Below the pieces are notes generated by a model. That model saw only the letters and a list, made by a program, of their open reading frames with translations, ran no database searches and was not told the DNA's origin. A DNA stretch of 64,000 nucleotides from Nonomuraea coxensis DSM 45129 (GTDB lineage Bacteria; Actinomycetota; Actinomycetes; Streptosporangiales; Streptosporangiaceae): positions 7,413,001-7,477,000 of the forward strand of contig NZ_CP068985.1 in the NCBI RefSeq assembly GCF_019397265.1, read 5' to 3'. The translations under genes and the position numbers were made by a program. Shown here in pieces: positions 8,513 through 16,131 of the stretch; position 1 is the first letter of the stretch; each line of letters starts with the position of its first letter.

Positions 8513-8905
8513 CTAGGGCAGCTCCAGCCGAACCTCCGTGCCGTCCTGGAGCGACGTGCTCACCGTGCAGTACTTGTCGTGCACCCGCCCGGCCACCGCG
8601 CGGAACACCTCGTCGGCCGCCTCCGACGGCAGCTCCACGTCGTAGGTGATCGTCACCGGGCCCAGCCGGTTCTGCTCGACCTTCTGTGCCTCCACCGTCA
8701 TCGCCAGCCGCACCAGCCGGTGCCCGCGCTGGGCGGTGAGCGGCTCGACGGTGACGATGTTGCAGCCGCCCACGGCCGCCAGCAGCAGCTCCACGGGCGT
8801 GAAAGCCCCTTCGTCGTCGCCGCCGCCGATGCGCACCTCTGCCCCACGGGCGTTGGTGGCCCGGAATCCGCCGTCCTCGGTCCGTTCGACCCACACGTTA
8901 GCCAT
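8513..8905 (-). CDS. OsmC/Ohr family peroxiredoxin-like protein
   Basis: The 130-residue protein reduces organic hydroperoxides through a reactive Cys pair. Cys48 lies in VELLLAAVGGCN and Cys113 in KYCTVSTSL, at the positions of the two redox cysteines of OsmC. Family members use dihydrolipoamide or a low-molecular-weight thiol as reductant; the partner here is not indicated. It is divergently transcribed from the membrane protein gene, with an intergenic gap of only about 27 to 50 bp depending on that gene's start. Confidence 0.9.
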   Translation of the reverse strand: MANVWVERTEDGGFRATNARGAEVRIGGGDDEGAFTPVELLLAAVGGCNIVTVEPLTAQRGHRLVRLAMTVEAQKVEQNRLGPVTITYDVELPSEAADEVFRAVAGRVHDKYCTVSTSLQDGTEVRLELP

Positions 8906-8932
8906 GTTTCAGACCCTACTCAGAAAGCTTTC

Positions 8933-9715
8933 ATGTTCGTTCAGCACCGTGGAGACATGGCAAGCCAGGCGCACGCTCATCATCACGGTCCCGTCCTGTT
9001 CTGGTGCGGTGTCGCGGTCGCGGAGATCGGCGCGAACCAGCCGGGCCCCGGCCAGCTCTGGAGGCCCGCGGCCTACCTGGCCGCCGCGCTGCTCGTGGCG
9101 GTCGGCTTCCTCACCGTCAAGGCCGCCGGACGGCTCCGCAGCCCGGAGGCCAGGCAGCGGCTGCTGCTCGCCGGCTATCTCTCCGGCGCGCTGCTGGTCG
9201 CCCAGCAGTCCGGGGCGTCCACCGGCGCCCCCGGCCTCGTCCAGGCCGGCTCGCTCCTGCTGTACGCCGTGGCCGCCGTGACGGCGCTGCGCGGCCACGC
9301 GCTCAGCCGCGCCGCCACCAGGGGCACCCTGCTGATCGCCACCGGCCTCGACGCCGGCGCGCTGCGGGCCCGGCTCGACGGCGGCGACACGGTCGCGATC
9401 TACCGTACGGACCGGGTGACCGACGAGCTGCGCGACCTCGCGGCCCGGCGCCGGCTCGTCCTCGTCGAGGGCGCCGAGCACGACCCGCGGGCCAAGGAGC
9501 GGATCAGCGCCTCAGGGCTGGCCCGCGAGATCCCCGACCTCGCCGAGCGGGACGTCGTGGTGGCCGGTCCCCGGCCGTTCCAGCGCTACGTCGGGGGCGC
9601 GCTGACCCGCCTGGCCGTGCCCCGGTCGCGGGTCCGGTTCACCTCGCGGCTGAAGGCCCGGCCCGCCCTCGCCCCCGGCCTGCCGCCGTGGGCCGCGGAC
9701 GAGGAGGCGAGGTGA
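8933..9715 (+). CDS. Membrane protein with ferredoxin-reductase-like NAD-binding C-terminus
   Basis: The 260-residue protein has about three N-terminal hydrophobic segments (around LAAALLVAVGFLTV, LLLAGYLSGALLVA and LLLYAVAAVTALRG). A cytosolic domain of about 120 residues follows, which includes TLLIATGLDAGALRA, DTVAIYRTDRVTDEL, and near the end DVVVAGPRPFQRYVGGALTRLAVPRSRVRF. That last segment aligns with the NAD-binding lobe of ferredoxin-NADP and ferric reductases. The FAD-binding barrel expected before it is missing. The start is uncertain: ATG 8933 has a weak AGAAAG site, while ATG 8957 begins a His-rich AHAHHHG stretch with GGAG too close. The function is not established. Confidence 0.65.
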   Translation: MFVQHRGDMASQAHAHHHGPVLFWCGVAVAEIGANQPGPGQLWRPAAYLAAALLVAVGFLTVKAAGRLRSPEARQRLLLAGYLSGALLVAQQSGASTGAPGLVQAGSLLLYAVAAVTALRGHALSRAATRGTLLIATGLDAGALRARLDGGDTVAIYRTDRVTDELRDLAARRRLVLVEGAEHDPRAKERISASGLAREIPDLAERDVVVAGPRPFQRYVGGALTRLAVPRSRVRFTSRLKARPALAPGLPPWAADEEAR

Positions 9716-9735
9716 CCGTTGTCCCGGAGGCGCCG

Positions 9736-10005
9736 CTAGGCGTCGGGGTGCTCGCGCAGATAGTTCAGGTACACCGGGCGCAGCGCCTCGCCCAGCTCGC
9801 CCTCCCCGGCCGCGATGGCGTCCGCCAGCAGCGCCGACACCTTCGTCAGGTCGGCGTCCGTCTCGTGACCTGAGGCGGCCTCCGCCGCCGGGATGACCTT
9901 CAGCAGTTCCCACAGGAACCCCAGATCACCGTGACGCACGGCGTACCGCACCGCGCGCTCGTGCAACTCGTGTGCCGGCAGAGACTCGAGCCCGTTCGCG
10001 TCCAT
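9736..10005 (-). CDS. Small hypothetical protein, 89 residues
   Basis: The start is ATG 10005, backed by a good AAGGAG ribosome binding site. The product is an acidic, helical protein that begins MDANGLESLPAHELHERAV and ends YLNYLREHPDA, with alternating Leu/Ala heptads. I do not recognise a named family. It is divergent from the holin-like membrane protein. A 7-bp GC stem (CCCCCGC/GCGGGGG) lies upstream between 10016 and 10048. Confidence 0.65.
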   Translation of the reverse strand: MDANGLESLPAHELHERAVRYAVRHGDLGFLWELLKVIPAAEAASGHETDADLTKVSALLADAIAAGEGELGEALRPVYLNYLREHPDA

Positions 10006-10120
10006 CTCGCTCCTTCCCCCGCCCGCCTCTTCCCCTTGCGGGGGCGGCGATAACCGACCGGGCACGTAGTCAGCGGCAGCCCTATCGCGGTGCCGAGCGC
10101 AAGTGGGAGTATCAAGCAGC

Positions 10121-10501
10121 GTGAGATTCATCATCCGAACCATCGCGGCGGCGGTGGCCCTCTGGGTCGCCGTCCAGTTCATCCCCGGAATCGACGTCGG
10201 CGCCCCCGCCAACTCCGCGCAGTACTGGGGCGTCCTGCTGCTCGTGGCGCTCATCTTCGGCGTCGTGAACGCCATCGTCAAACCCATCGTGAAGGCGCTC
10301 GGCTGCGCCGTCATCGTCCTGACCCTCGGCCTGTTCCTGCTCGTGATCAACGCGGCCATGCTGCTGCTGACGAGCTGGATCTCCACCCAGCTCGACATCC
10401 CCTTCCACGTGGACAACTTCTACCCGGCGGCCTTCTGGGGCGCGATCATCGTCAGCGTCGTGAGCTGGCTGCTCGGGCTGATCCTCCCCGACGGCGACTG
10501 A
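10121..10501 (+). CDS. Phage holin family (4_2) membrane protein
   Basis: The 126-residue integral membrane protein has four helices: about 5-22, 38-58, 64-88 and 102-122. It carries the family pattern GVVNAIVKPIVKAL and NFYPAAFWGAIIVSVVSWLL. Despite its name the PF04020 family is widespread in bacterial chromosomes with no phage link, and nothing here suggests a prophage. GTG 10121 has GGGAG 11 nt upstream. A GTG at 10103 would add six residues. Confidence 0.85.
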   Translation: MRFIIRTIAAAVALWVAVQFIPGIDVGAPANSAQYWGVLLLVALIFGVVNAIVKPIVKALGCAVIVLTLGLFLLVINAAMLLLTSWISTQLDIPFHVDNFYPAAFWGAIIVSVVSWLLGLILPDGD

Positions 10502-10627
10502 TCCTCCGATGCCGGCGGTGGTCCTGCTCGACGGCGCCGGACTGACGTGCGCGCAGGTCCGCTGGCCGCCGGCCTCACCGCCTCCCGCCACGCCCTCGGT
10601 CCTCGCGCGGGCGGGTGACAGACGAGC

Positions 10628-11617
10628 TCAGGGGCGGAGGGCGGTGGAGGCCCGGGGACGGAGGGTCGGGGACTGGACGACGCGGCGGCGGCGGGTCGCG
10701 CCGTCGGCCGCGGCGGCCGTGAGGCGGACGGCGGCGCGGACGATCCCGTCGATGTCCCAGTCGACCGTGGTCAGCCCCGGCGTGAGCAGCCCCGACATGG
10801 GGTGGTCGTCGTAGCCCATGACGGACACGTCGCGGGGGATCGACAGCCCGAGCTCCTGCGCCGCCGCATAGACCCCGTAGGCGATGGAGTCGGCGAAGCA
10901 GAAGACGGCGCTCGGTTTCCTGCCGAGCAGGATGCCGCGGGCGGCCTCGGTGGCGGCGGTCATCCCGTGGGGGGCGGTGGAGACTTCGATGTCGAGCCCG
11001 AGGCGCTCGGCCTCGGCGGTGACGTGGACGTCGGCGGGCCGGTCGGGGGTGCTGGCCCGGGTGGGGGTGAGCACGGCGATGCGCCGGTGGCCGAGGTCGC
11101 GCAGGTGCTCAAGGGCGAGGGTGACGCCGCGCCGGTTGTCGAAGACGACCTCTCCCGCGGTGCCGGGCAGCGAGTCGCCGATCGCGATCACGGGCAGCGA
11201 CTCGCACAGCTCACGCCAGAACCCGGCCGCCGGGTCGAGCGGCTGCACGATCATGCCGTCGACGCGCTGGTCGCGGAGCTGCTGCGCGAGGGCGCGCTCG
11301 CGGGCCGGGTCGCCGACCGCGTCGAGGATCAGGGCGTAGCGGTCCTTCTCCCGCAGCCCTCTGCTGATGCCGACCGCGAGCGACTGCTGCCAGAGGTCTT
11401 CGAGCGACCCGCAGAGCAGGCCGATCATCCCGCTGCGCCCGCTGGCCAGGGCCCTGGCGATGGGGTCGGCCTCGTAGCCCAGCTCGGCCGCCGCGGCGCG
11501 CACGCGCTCCATGGTCTCCTCCGAGACCTGAAGGCCGCGCAGCGCGTAGGAGACGGCCGCCGGCGACAGGCCGGTGGCCTGGGCCACTTCACGGATCGTC
11601 GCTCTCTTGCGAGGCAT
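10628..11617 (-). CDS. LacI family transcriptional regulator
   Basis: The 329-residue repressor has an N-terminal helix-turn-helix (TIREVAQATGLSPAAVSYAL, residues 7-26) with the hinge at about 50-60. It is followed by a periplasmic-binding-protein-like sensor domain (IGLLCGSLEDLW, VDGMIVQPL, VSVMGYDDHPMSGLLTPGLTTVDWD). The ligand is unknown. It is transcribed divergently from the amidohydrolase/cupin operon, and two 12-bp LacI-type operators lie in the shared intergenic region, so it very probably controls that operon. Confidence 0.93.
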   Translation of the reverse strand: MPRKRATIREVAQATGLSPAAVSYALRGLQVSEETMERVRAAAAELGYEADPIARALASGRSGMIGLLCGSLEDLWQQSLAVGISRGLREKDRYALILDAVGDPARERALAQQLRDQRVDGMIVQPLDPAAGFWRELCESLPVIAIGDSLPGTAGEVVFDNRRGVTLALEHLRDLGHRRIAVLTPTRASTPDRPADVHVTAEAERLGLDIEVSTAPHGMTAATEAARGILLGRKPSAVFCFADSIAYGVYAAAQELGLSIPRDVSVMGYDDHPMSGLLTPGLTTVDWDIDGIVRAAVRLTAAAADGATRRRRVVQSPTLRPRASTALRP

Positions 11618-11685
11618 TACGCCAGCCTATTGCCTGCCGCCGACAGAATCGGGTTTCCCGGTGACGAGCACGATGGGCACGGCCG

Positions 11686-11779
11686 TTGACAGCGATCAGG
11701 TGAAGCGTTTCACTGAACCGAATCACTGAATCGCTTCACTCGTGCACCTTCCCTGGACAGCAGGTTTGTATGTAATACT
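11686..11779 (+). promoter_or_regulatory. Promoter region with two LacI-type operators
   Basis: TTGACA (11686-11691) is followed after 17 bp by TTCACT (11709-11714), a candidate promoter. Operator 1, TGAAGCGTTTCA (11701-11712), covers its -10. Operator 2, TGAATCGCTTCA (11727-11738), is centred 26 bp downstream. Both are 12-bp near-palindromes with the central CG typical of LacI-family sites. An AT-rich patch with TGGACA (11754) and TAATACT (11773-11779) may be a second start site. Confidence 0.72.
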
Positions 11780-11805
11780 AGTAGGAAATTAGGGGAGGGG
11801 TGATC

Positions 11806-12702
11806 GTGAGCGGCGGGATCGACGTCCATCAGCATCTGTGGACGGGCGCGTTCGTGGCGGCGTTGCGGGCGCGCACGGCACCGCCCCGGCTCGACGGCTG
11901 GACGCTGATCCTCGACGGCGAGCCCCCCTACGAGGTGAACCCGGCCGACCACGAGCGCCGCGACACCACCGGACTGGACCTGGCGCTGGTGTCGCTGTCG
12001 AGCCCGCTCGGCATCGAGTTCCTGCCGCCGGAGGAGTGCTGGCCGCTGCTCGACGCCCACCACGAGGGGGCGCTCGGGCTCGGTGAGCCGTTCGGGGTGT
12101 GGGCGGCCACCTGCCACAGCGAGCCCGACCCCGACCGGCTGGCGGCCGACCTCGACCGCGGCTGCGCCGGGCTGCAGATCCCGGCGACCGCCGTGCCCGA
12201 CGACCGGCTGCTCGAGGTGCTGACCGGCCGCGACCTGCCGCTGTTCGTGCACCCCGGCCCCGCGCGCGTCCCCGGGGGCGCGCCGCCGTGGTGGCCGGCG
12301 GTGGTCCCGTACGTGCAGCAGATGCACCAGGCGTGGCACCACTTCCAGGCCGTCGTCCGGCCCCGGCACCCGCGGCTGCGCGTGTGCTTCGCGCTGCTCG
12401 CCGGCCTCGCGCCGCTGCACTCGGAGCGGCTGCTGGCCAGGGGCGGCTCCGGCCGCGGCCTGGTCGACCCCGGCGCGTTCGTCGAGACCTCCTCCTACGG
12501 CCCGCGCGCGATCGACGCGATCGTCAGGGAGCTGGGGATCGACGTCGTCGTCAACGGCTCCGACGCCCCCTACGCCACCGCGCCCGACCCCGGCCTCGGC
12601 GCCGCCGCCGCCCACGCCATCCGCGTCACCAATCCCCGCCGCCTGCTGGGCGGCCGCCCCGGGGCGGCCGTTCCACCGTCCAGAGAGGAGACACGTACGT
12701 GA
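11806..12702 (+). CDS. Amidohydrolase family metal-dependent hydrolase
   Basis: The 298-residue TIM-barrel hydrolase has the N-terminal HxH metal motif in IDVHQHLW (His8, His10). Further candidate ligands are the His in LFVHPGP (strand 5) and the Asp in VVNGSDAPYAT near the C-terminus. The substrate is not evident; the overall layout resembles the amidohydrolase_2 (decarboxylase/lactonase) group. GTG 11806 lies 6 nt after GGGGAGG, better placed than GTG 11800. Its stop overlaps the start of the cupin gene (GTGA), so the two are translationally coupled and share the LacI-controlled promoter. Confidence 0.82.
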   Translation: MSGGIDVHQHLWTGAFVAALRARTAPPRLDGWTLILDGEPPYEVNPADHERRDTTGLDLALVSLSSPLGIEFLPPEECWPLLDAHHEGALGLGEPFGVWAATCHSEPDPDRLAADLDRGCAGLQIPATAVPDDRLLEVLTGRDLPLFVHPGPARVPGGAPPWWPAVVPYVQQMHQAWHHFQAVVRPRHPRLRVCFALLAGLAPLHSERLLARGGSGRGLVDPGAFVETSSYGPRAIDAIVRELGIDVVVNGSDAPYATAPDPGLGAAAAHAIRVTNPRRLLGGRPGAAVPPSREETRT

Positions 12703-13235
12703 GCACCGACCAGATCCAGCAGGACGGGGGGACCTGCCACGCCCTCCCCGAGCGCACGCTCGACCGGCGCGAGCTGCGCGACCTGGTGGACCGGCTGGCC
12801 GCCGCCCCGCAGGAGTGGGAGGAGCTGGTGGACTTCCCGGAGGACGGCGGGCGGCACTACGCCTCGCTGCACCGCGACGCGTACGTGGACGTGTGGGTCC
12901 TGTGCTGGCGTCCCGAGGACGACACCGGCTGGCACGACCACGACATCTCCTCGGGCGCGGTGCGGGTGGTGCGGGGCGCGCTGCGCGAGTGCAACCCGCG
13001 CATCGGCGGCGAGCACCTGGAGACGGTGGTCACGGAGGGGCAGTCGTTCTCGTTCGGGCCCGACCACATCCACCGGCTGACCGGGGCGGTGGAGCGCAGC
13101 GTCTCCATCCACGCCTACTCGCCGCCGCTCTGGCGGCTCGGGCAGTACTCGATCGACGGCACCGGCGTGATGCGGCGGGTGTCCGTGAGCTACGCCGACG
13201 AGCTGCGGCCCCTGGACGACGCCGAGGTGGCCTGA
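12699..13235 (+). CDS. Cysteine-dioxygenase-type cupin
   Basis: The 178-residue cupin has the three-His Fe(II) site of thiol dioxygenases: His79 and His81 in TGWHDHD, and a third His in FGPDHIHRL (123 or 125). Cysteine dioxygenase type I enzymes oxidise cysteine or related thiols (for example 3-mercaptopropionate) to sulfinates with O2. The actual thiol cannot be told from sequence. GTG 12699 overlaps the amidohydrolase stop by 4 bp and has AGAGAGGAG 8 nt upstream. It is convergent with the FhuF-like gene, 2 bp away. Confidence 0.83.
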   Translation: MSTDQIQQDGGTCHALPERTLDRRELRDLVDRLAAAPQEWEELVDFPEDGGRHYASLHRDAYVDVWVLCWRPEDDTGWHDHDISSGAVRVVRGALRECNPRIGGEHLETVVTEGQSFSFGPDHIHRLTGAVERSVSIHAYSPPLWRLGQYSIDGTGVMRRVSVSYADELRPLDDAEVA

Positions 13236-13237
13236 GG

Positions 13238-13888
13238 TCAGCGCGGGCGCAGGACGCAGCAGCTTCCGCAGGGCTCCACGTCGGGGAGCACGATCCACAG
13301 GCAGCAGGTCCTGCGGAAGTAGCCGTCGCCCGCCGGCTCGATCAGGCCGTCCACCGGCCGCCCGATCCGCCTGAGCAGCTCCATGTAGTCGCCGCGCACG
13401 ACGGTGGTCAGCGGGTGCGCGAACGCCTCGGCCGTCGAGCCCCACAGCGTGCGCGCGCCCACCCTGGCCCGGCCGCTGATGGCGGCGACCAGCGGCCGCT
13501 GGGTGCCGGCCAGCGCCTCGCCGATGGCGTCCGTGCCGTCGGTCCAGGCCACGCGGGTGGCCGCGATCGTCACGCCGGCCTCGGAGACCTTGAACCACGT
13601 CTCCTCCAGGCGCATGACCGGCACCCGCCCGTCCAGCGCCCAGCCGAGCGCCATGGGCAGCGTGTGCCAGTAGCTGAACGTCTTCCAGAACAGCGCCGCG
13701 CCGACGTGGCGGGGCGCGTCCCAGCGCCTGGCCGTCTCGTCGATCAGCTCGTCCAGCAGCGTGTGAGGCTCCCGCAGCAGCTCCGCGACCGGTGTCCAGG
13801 TCTCGTCCGGCTCGATGACCAGGCCGGGCTCGACGCCGAGCACCCCGCCACGGGCGTCGGCCATGCGCCGCAGCGCGTCGGTCAGCAC
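13238..13888 (-). CDS. FhuF-like (2Fe-2S) ferric-siderophore reductase family protein
   Basis: The 216-residue protein ends in the FhuF C-terminal cluster motif: Cys195-Cys196, then Cys207 and Cys210 (CC-x10-CxxC, with an extra Cys211). In FhuF this motif binds a 2Fe-2S centre that reduces siderophore-bound Fe(III) in the cytoplasm. The N-terminal part contains the family segment AALFWKTFSYWHTLPMAL. No siderophore biosynthesis or uptake genes are nearby. It is 22 nt downstream of the CynX-type transporter gene on the same strand side. Confidence 0.87.
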   Translation of the reverse strand: MLTDALRRMADARGGVLGVEPGLVIEPDETWTPVAELLREPHTLLDELIDETARRWDAPRHVGAALFWKTFSYWHTLPMALGWALDGRVPVMRLEETWFKVSEAGVTIAATRVAWTDGTDAIGEALAGTQRPLVAAISGRARVGARTLWGSTAEAFAHPLTTVVRGDYMELLRRIGRPVDGLIEPAGDGYFRRTCCLWIVLPDVEPCGSCCVLRPR

Positions 13889-13910
13889 CCAGGACTCCCT
13901 TCCCGCTCAC

Positions 13911-15083
13911 TCAAGGCCGGCCCGGCCCTAACGTAGCAGGGCGGCCGGCCAACCAGCCGGCCACGATCTGCGCCGCCAGCACCCCCAGCGCCACCGTCAG
14001 CGGCACGCTCCAGCCGCCGGACAGCTCGCGCAGGTAGCCGAAGAGCAGCGGGCCGAGGGCGGCGACCACGTAGCCGACCGACTGGGCCACGGCCGACAGC
14101 GCCGTCACCGCGGCCGGGTCCGCCGGGCGCAGCGCGATGATGAGCAGCACCAGCGCGAACGACGCGCCCTGCCCGAGCCCGAGGACGATCATCCACAGCC
14201 ACGGGAGGGTCGTCGGGGCCAGCAGCACGCCGAGGTAGCCGAGCACGGTCAGCACGCCCGCGCCCACCACGTACGGCACCTGCGAGGCCCGCCGCCCGGC
14301 CAGCACCGGGACCGCGAGCGAGGCGGCGACCTGCACCAGGTTCGTCAGGCTGAGCAGGTAGCCGGCCTGCTCGGCGGGCACGCCCCGCTCCATGAAGATC
14401 GTCGGCAGCCAGGCCAGGACGACGTAGAAGGTGAGGGACTGCAGCCCCATGAGCGCGGTGACGTACCAGGTGACGCGGCTGCGCAGCACCGTGCCGTAGG
14501 GGCGCGGGCCGTCCGACCGGGCGGGCCTGCCGCGGAGCGCCTGCGGCAGCCAGAGCAGCGCCGCCAGCAGGGCGGGCACGGCCAGCAGCGCCGTCACCCC
14601 GCGCCAGCCGAACCCGGTGAGCCGCTCGACCGGGATCACCACGGCCGAGGCGACGGCCGCGCCGGCCACGACGGCGGAGACGTAGACGCCGGTCATCACG
14701 TTGATCCGGGACGGGAAGTGCTGCTTGACGACGCCGGGCATGGAGACGTTCATGACGGCGATCGCGGTGGCGGCCAGCGCCGAGCCGAGGTAGAGCACCG
14801 GCGCCCCGTCGAGGCCGCGCAGCGCCACGCCGCAGGCGATCACGAGCAGCCCGGCCAGCAGCGTGCGGTCGAGCCCGATCCGCCGCGCCAGCAGGGGCGC
14901 GACCGGGCCGAACACGCCCAGGCAGACCACCATCACGGTGGTGATCGCGCCGCCGCCCGCCGGCGAGAGGCCCACGTCCCCCATGATCTCGTCGAGGAGA
15001 GGGGAGACGCCCGCGATGGCCGGGCGCAGGTTGAGCGCGGCCAGCACGAACCCGGCCACGAGCACCACAGATCGCAACGACAT
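13911..15083 (-). CDS. MFS transporter, CynX/NimT type
   Basis: The 390-residue permease has twelve hydrophobic segments. It begins MSLRSVVLVAGFVLAALNLRPAIAGVSPLL, which is characteristic of the CynX/NimT (cyanate, 2-nitroimidazole) branch. The substrate is unknown. I chose ATG 15083 because the membrane domain begins directly there. The longer ORF from 15272 would run through the divergent promoter and into the regulator gene. It is divergent from a LacI regulator, with a LacI-type operator between them. Confidence 0.88.
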   Translation of the reverse strand: MSLRSVVLVAGFVLAALNLRPAIAGVSPLLDEIMGDVGLSPAGGGAITTVMVVCLGVFGPVAPLLARRIGLDRTLLAGLLVIACGVALRGLDGAPVLYLGSALAATAIAVMNVSMPGVVKQHFPSRINVMTGVYVSAVVAGAAVASAVVIPVERLTGFGWRGVTALLAVPALLAALLWLPQALRGRPARSDGPRPYGTVLRSRVTWYVTALMGLQSLTFYVVLAWLPTIFMERGVPAEQAGYLLSLTNLVQVAASLAVPVLAGRRASQVPYVVGAGVLTVLGYLGVLLAPTTLPWLWMIVLGLGQGASFALVLLIIALRPADPAAVTALSAVAQSVGYVVAALGPLLFGYLRELSGGWSVPLTVALGVLAAQIVAGWLAGRPATLGPGRP

Positions 15084-15106
15084 AAGCGTCCACTCTGGCA
15101 CACGCC

Positions 15107-15134
15107 CTGACAGCGTTGTCCGCCCCCGTACGGT
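15107..15134 (+). promoter_or_regulatory. LacI-type operator and candidate promoter
   Basis: GACAGCGTTGTC (15109-15120) is a 12-bp near-palindrome with central CG in the 67-bp gap between the CynX-type gene and the lacI-like gene. CTGACA (15107-15112) and TACGGT (15129-15134), spaced 16 bp, form a plausible promoter toward the regulator. Binding there could repress both directions. Confidence 0.6.
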
Positions 15135-15150
15135 GAGACATGATCCAGGC

Positions 15151-16131
15151 GTGAGACCGACGATGAAGGACGTCGCGACGGCGGCGGGCGTGGCGCTGAA
15201 GACCGTCTCGCGGGTGGTCAACGGCGAGCCCGGCGTCCATCCCGCGACGGCCGAGCGGGTCCGCGCGGCCATCGGCCGGCTGGGCTACAGCCGCAACGAG
15301 AGCGCCCGGGTGCTGCGCAGGGGCAGGACCGCCACGATCGGGCTGGTCATCGGGGACGTCGCCGACCCGTTCTACGCGAGCCTCGGCCGGGCCGTCGAGG
15401 ACGTCGCGATCGCGCACGACTGCCTGCTGCTCAGCGGCTCGTCCGGGGAGGAGCCCGGGCGCGAGCGGGAGCTGGTCGAGACGTTCTGCGCCCGGCGGGT
15501 GGACGGGCTGATCGTCGTGCCGGCCGGGGCCGACCACGGCTGGCTGCGGCCCGAGCTGGAGGCGGGCACGAAGGCGGTCTTCGCCGACCGGCCGCCCGGC
15601 GCGGGGCTCGACGCCGACACCGTGCTCGCCGACAACGCGGGCGGGGCGGAGGCGGCCGTACGCCACCTGCTCGGGCAGGGCCACGAGCGCGTCGCCTTCG
15701 TCGGGGACGCCCCGGCCATCCACACCGCCGCCGAGCGCCACCGCGGCTACCGGGACGCGCTGGGCGGCCGGTACGACCCCCGCCTCGTCGCGATGCGGCC
15801 ACCGGCCGAGGAGGCGATGCGGGCGGACCTGGCGCGCATGTTCGCCCTGGACCGGCCGCCCACCGCGATCTTCACCGGCAACGGCCGCTGCACGGTGACG
15901 GCGCTGCGGGCGCTCGCCGGGCGGAAGGTGGCGCTGGTGGGCTTCGACGACTTCGAGCTGGCCGACCTGCTGCGGCCCGGGGTGACGGTCGTCGCGCAGG
16001 ACCCGGCCAGGATGGGGCGGGTGGCGGCCGAGCTGCTGTTCCGCCGCCTGGGCGGCGACGAGGGGCCGCCCGAGCACGTCCGGCTCCCGGTCCGCCTCAT
16101 CCCGCGTGGCTCGGGCGAGCTTCCCCCGTGA
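15151..16131 (+). CDS. LacI family transcriptional regulator
   Basis: The 326-residue regulator has its helix-turn-helix at residues 5-25 (MKDVATAAGVALKTVSRVVNG) and a sugar-binding-type effector domain (IGLVIGDVADPFYASLGRAVE, VDGLIVVPAG, VALVGFDDFELADLLRPGVTVV). GTG 15151 or ATG 15163 could start it, and the short leader suggests near-leaderless translation. It is divergent from the CynX-type transporter, which is its likely target. Its 3' end overlaps the convergent MFS gene by 35 bp. Confidence 0.92.
   Translation: MRPTMKDVATAAGVALKTVSRVVNGEPGVHPATAERVRAAIGRLGYSRNESARVLRRGRTATIGLVIGDVADPFYASLGRAVEDVAIAHDCLLLSGSSGEEPGRERELVETFCARRVDGLIVVPAGADHGWLRPELEAGTKAVFADRPPGAGLDADTVLADNAGGAEAAVRHLLGQGHERVAFVGDAPAIHTAAERHRGYRDALGGRYDPRLVAMRPPAEEAMRADLARMFALDRPPTAIFTGNGRCTVTALRALAGRKVALVGFDDFELADLLRPGVTVVAQDPARMGRVAAELLFRRLGGDEGPPEHVRLPVRLIPRGSGELPP

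Noticed and set aside
8439..8894. Minus-strand frame of 151 codons overlapping osmC
   Set aside because: Out-of-frame Arg/Gly-rich shadow; the OsmC frame has both redox cysteines and family motifs.
10121..10501. Phage holin as evidence of a prophage
   Set aside because: This membrane family is ordinary in bacterial chromosomes; no phage genes, integrase or att sites are nearby.
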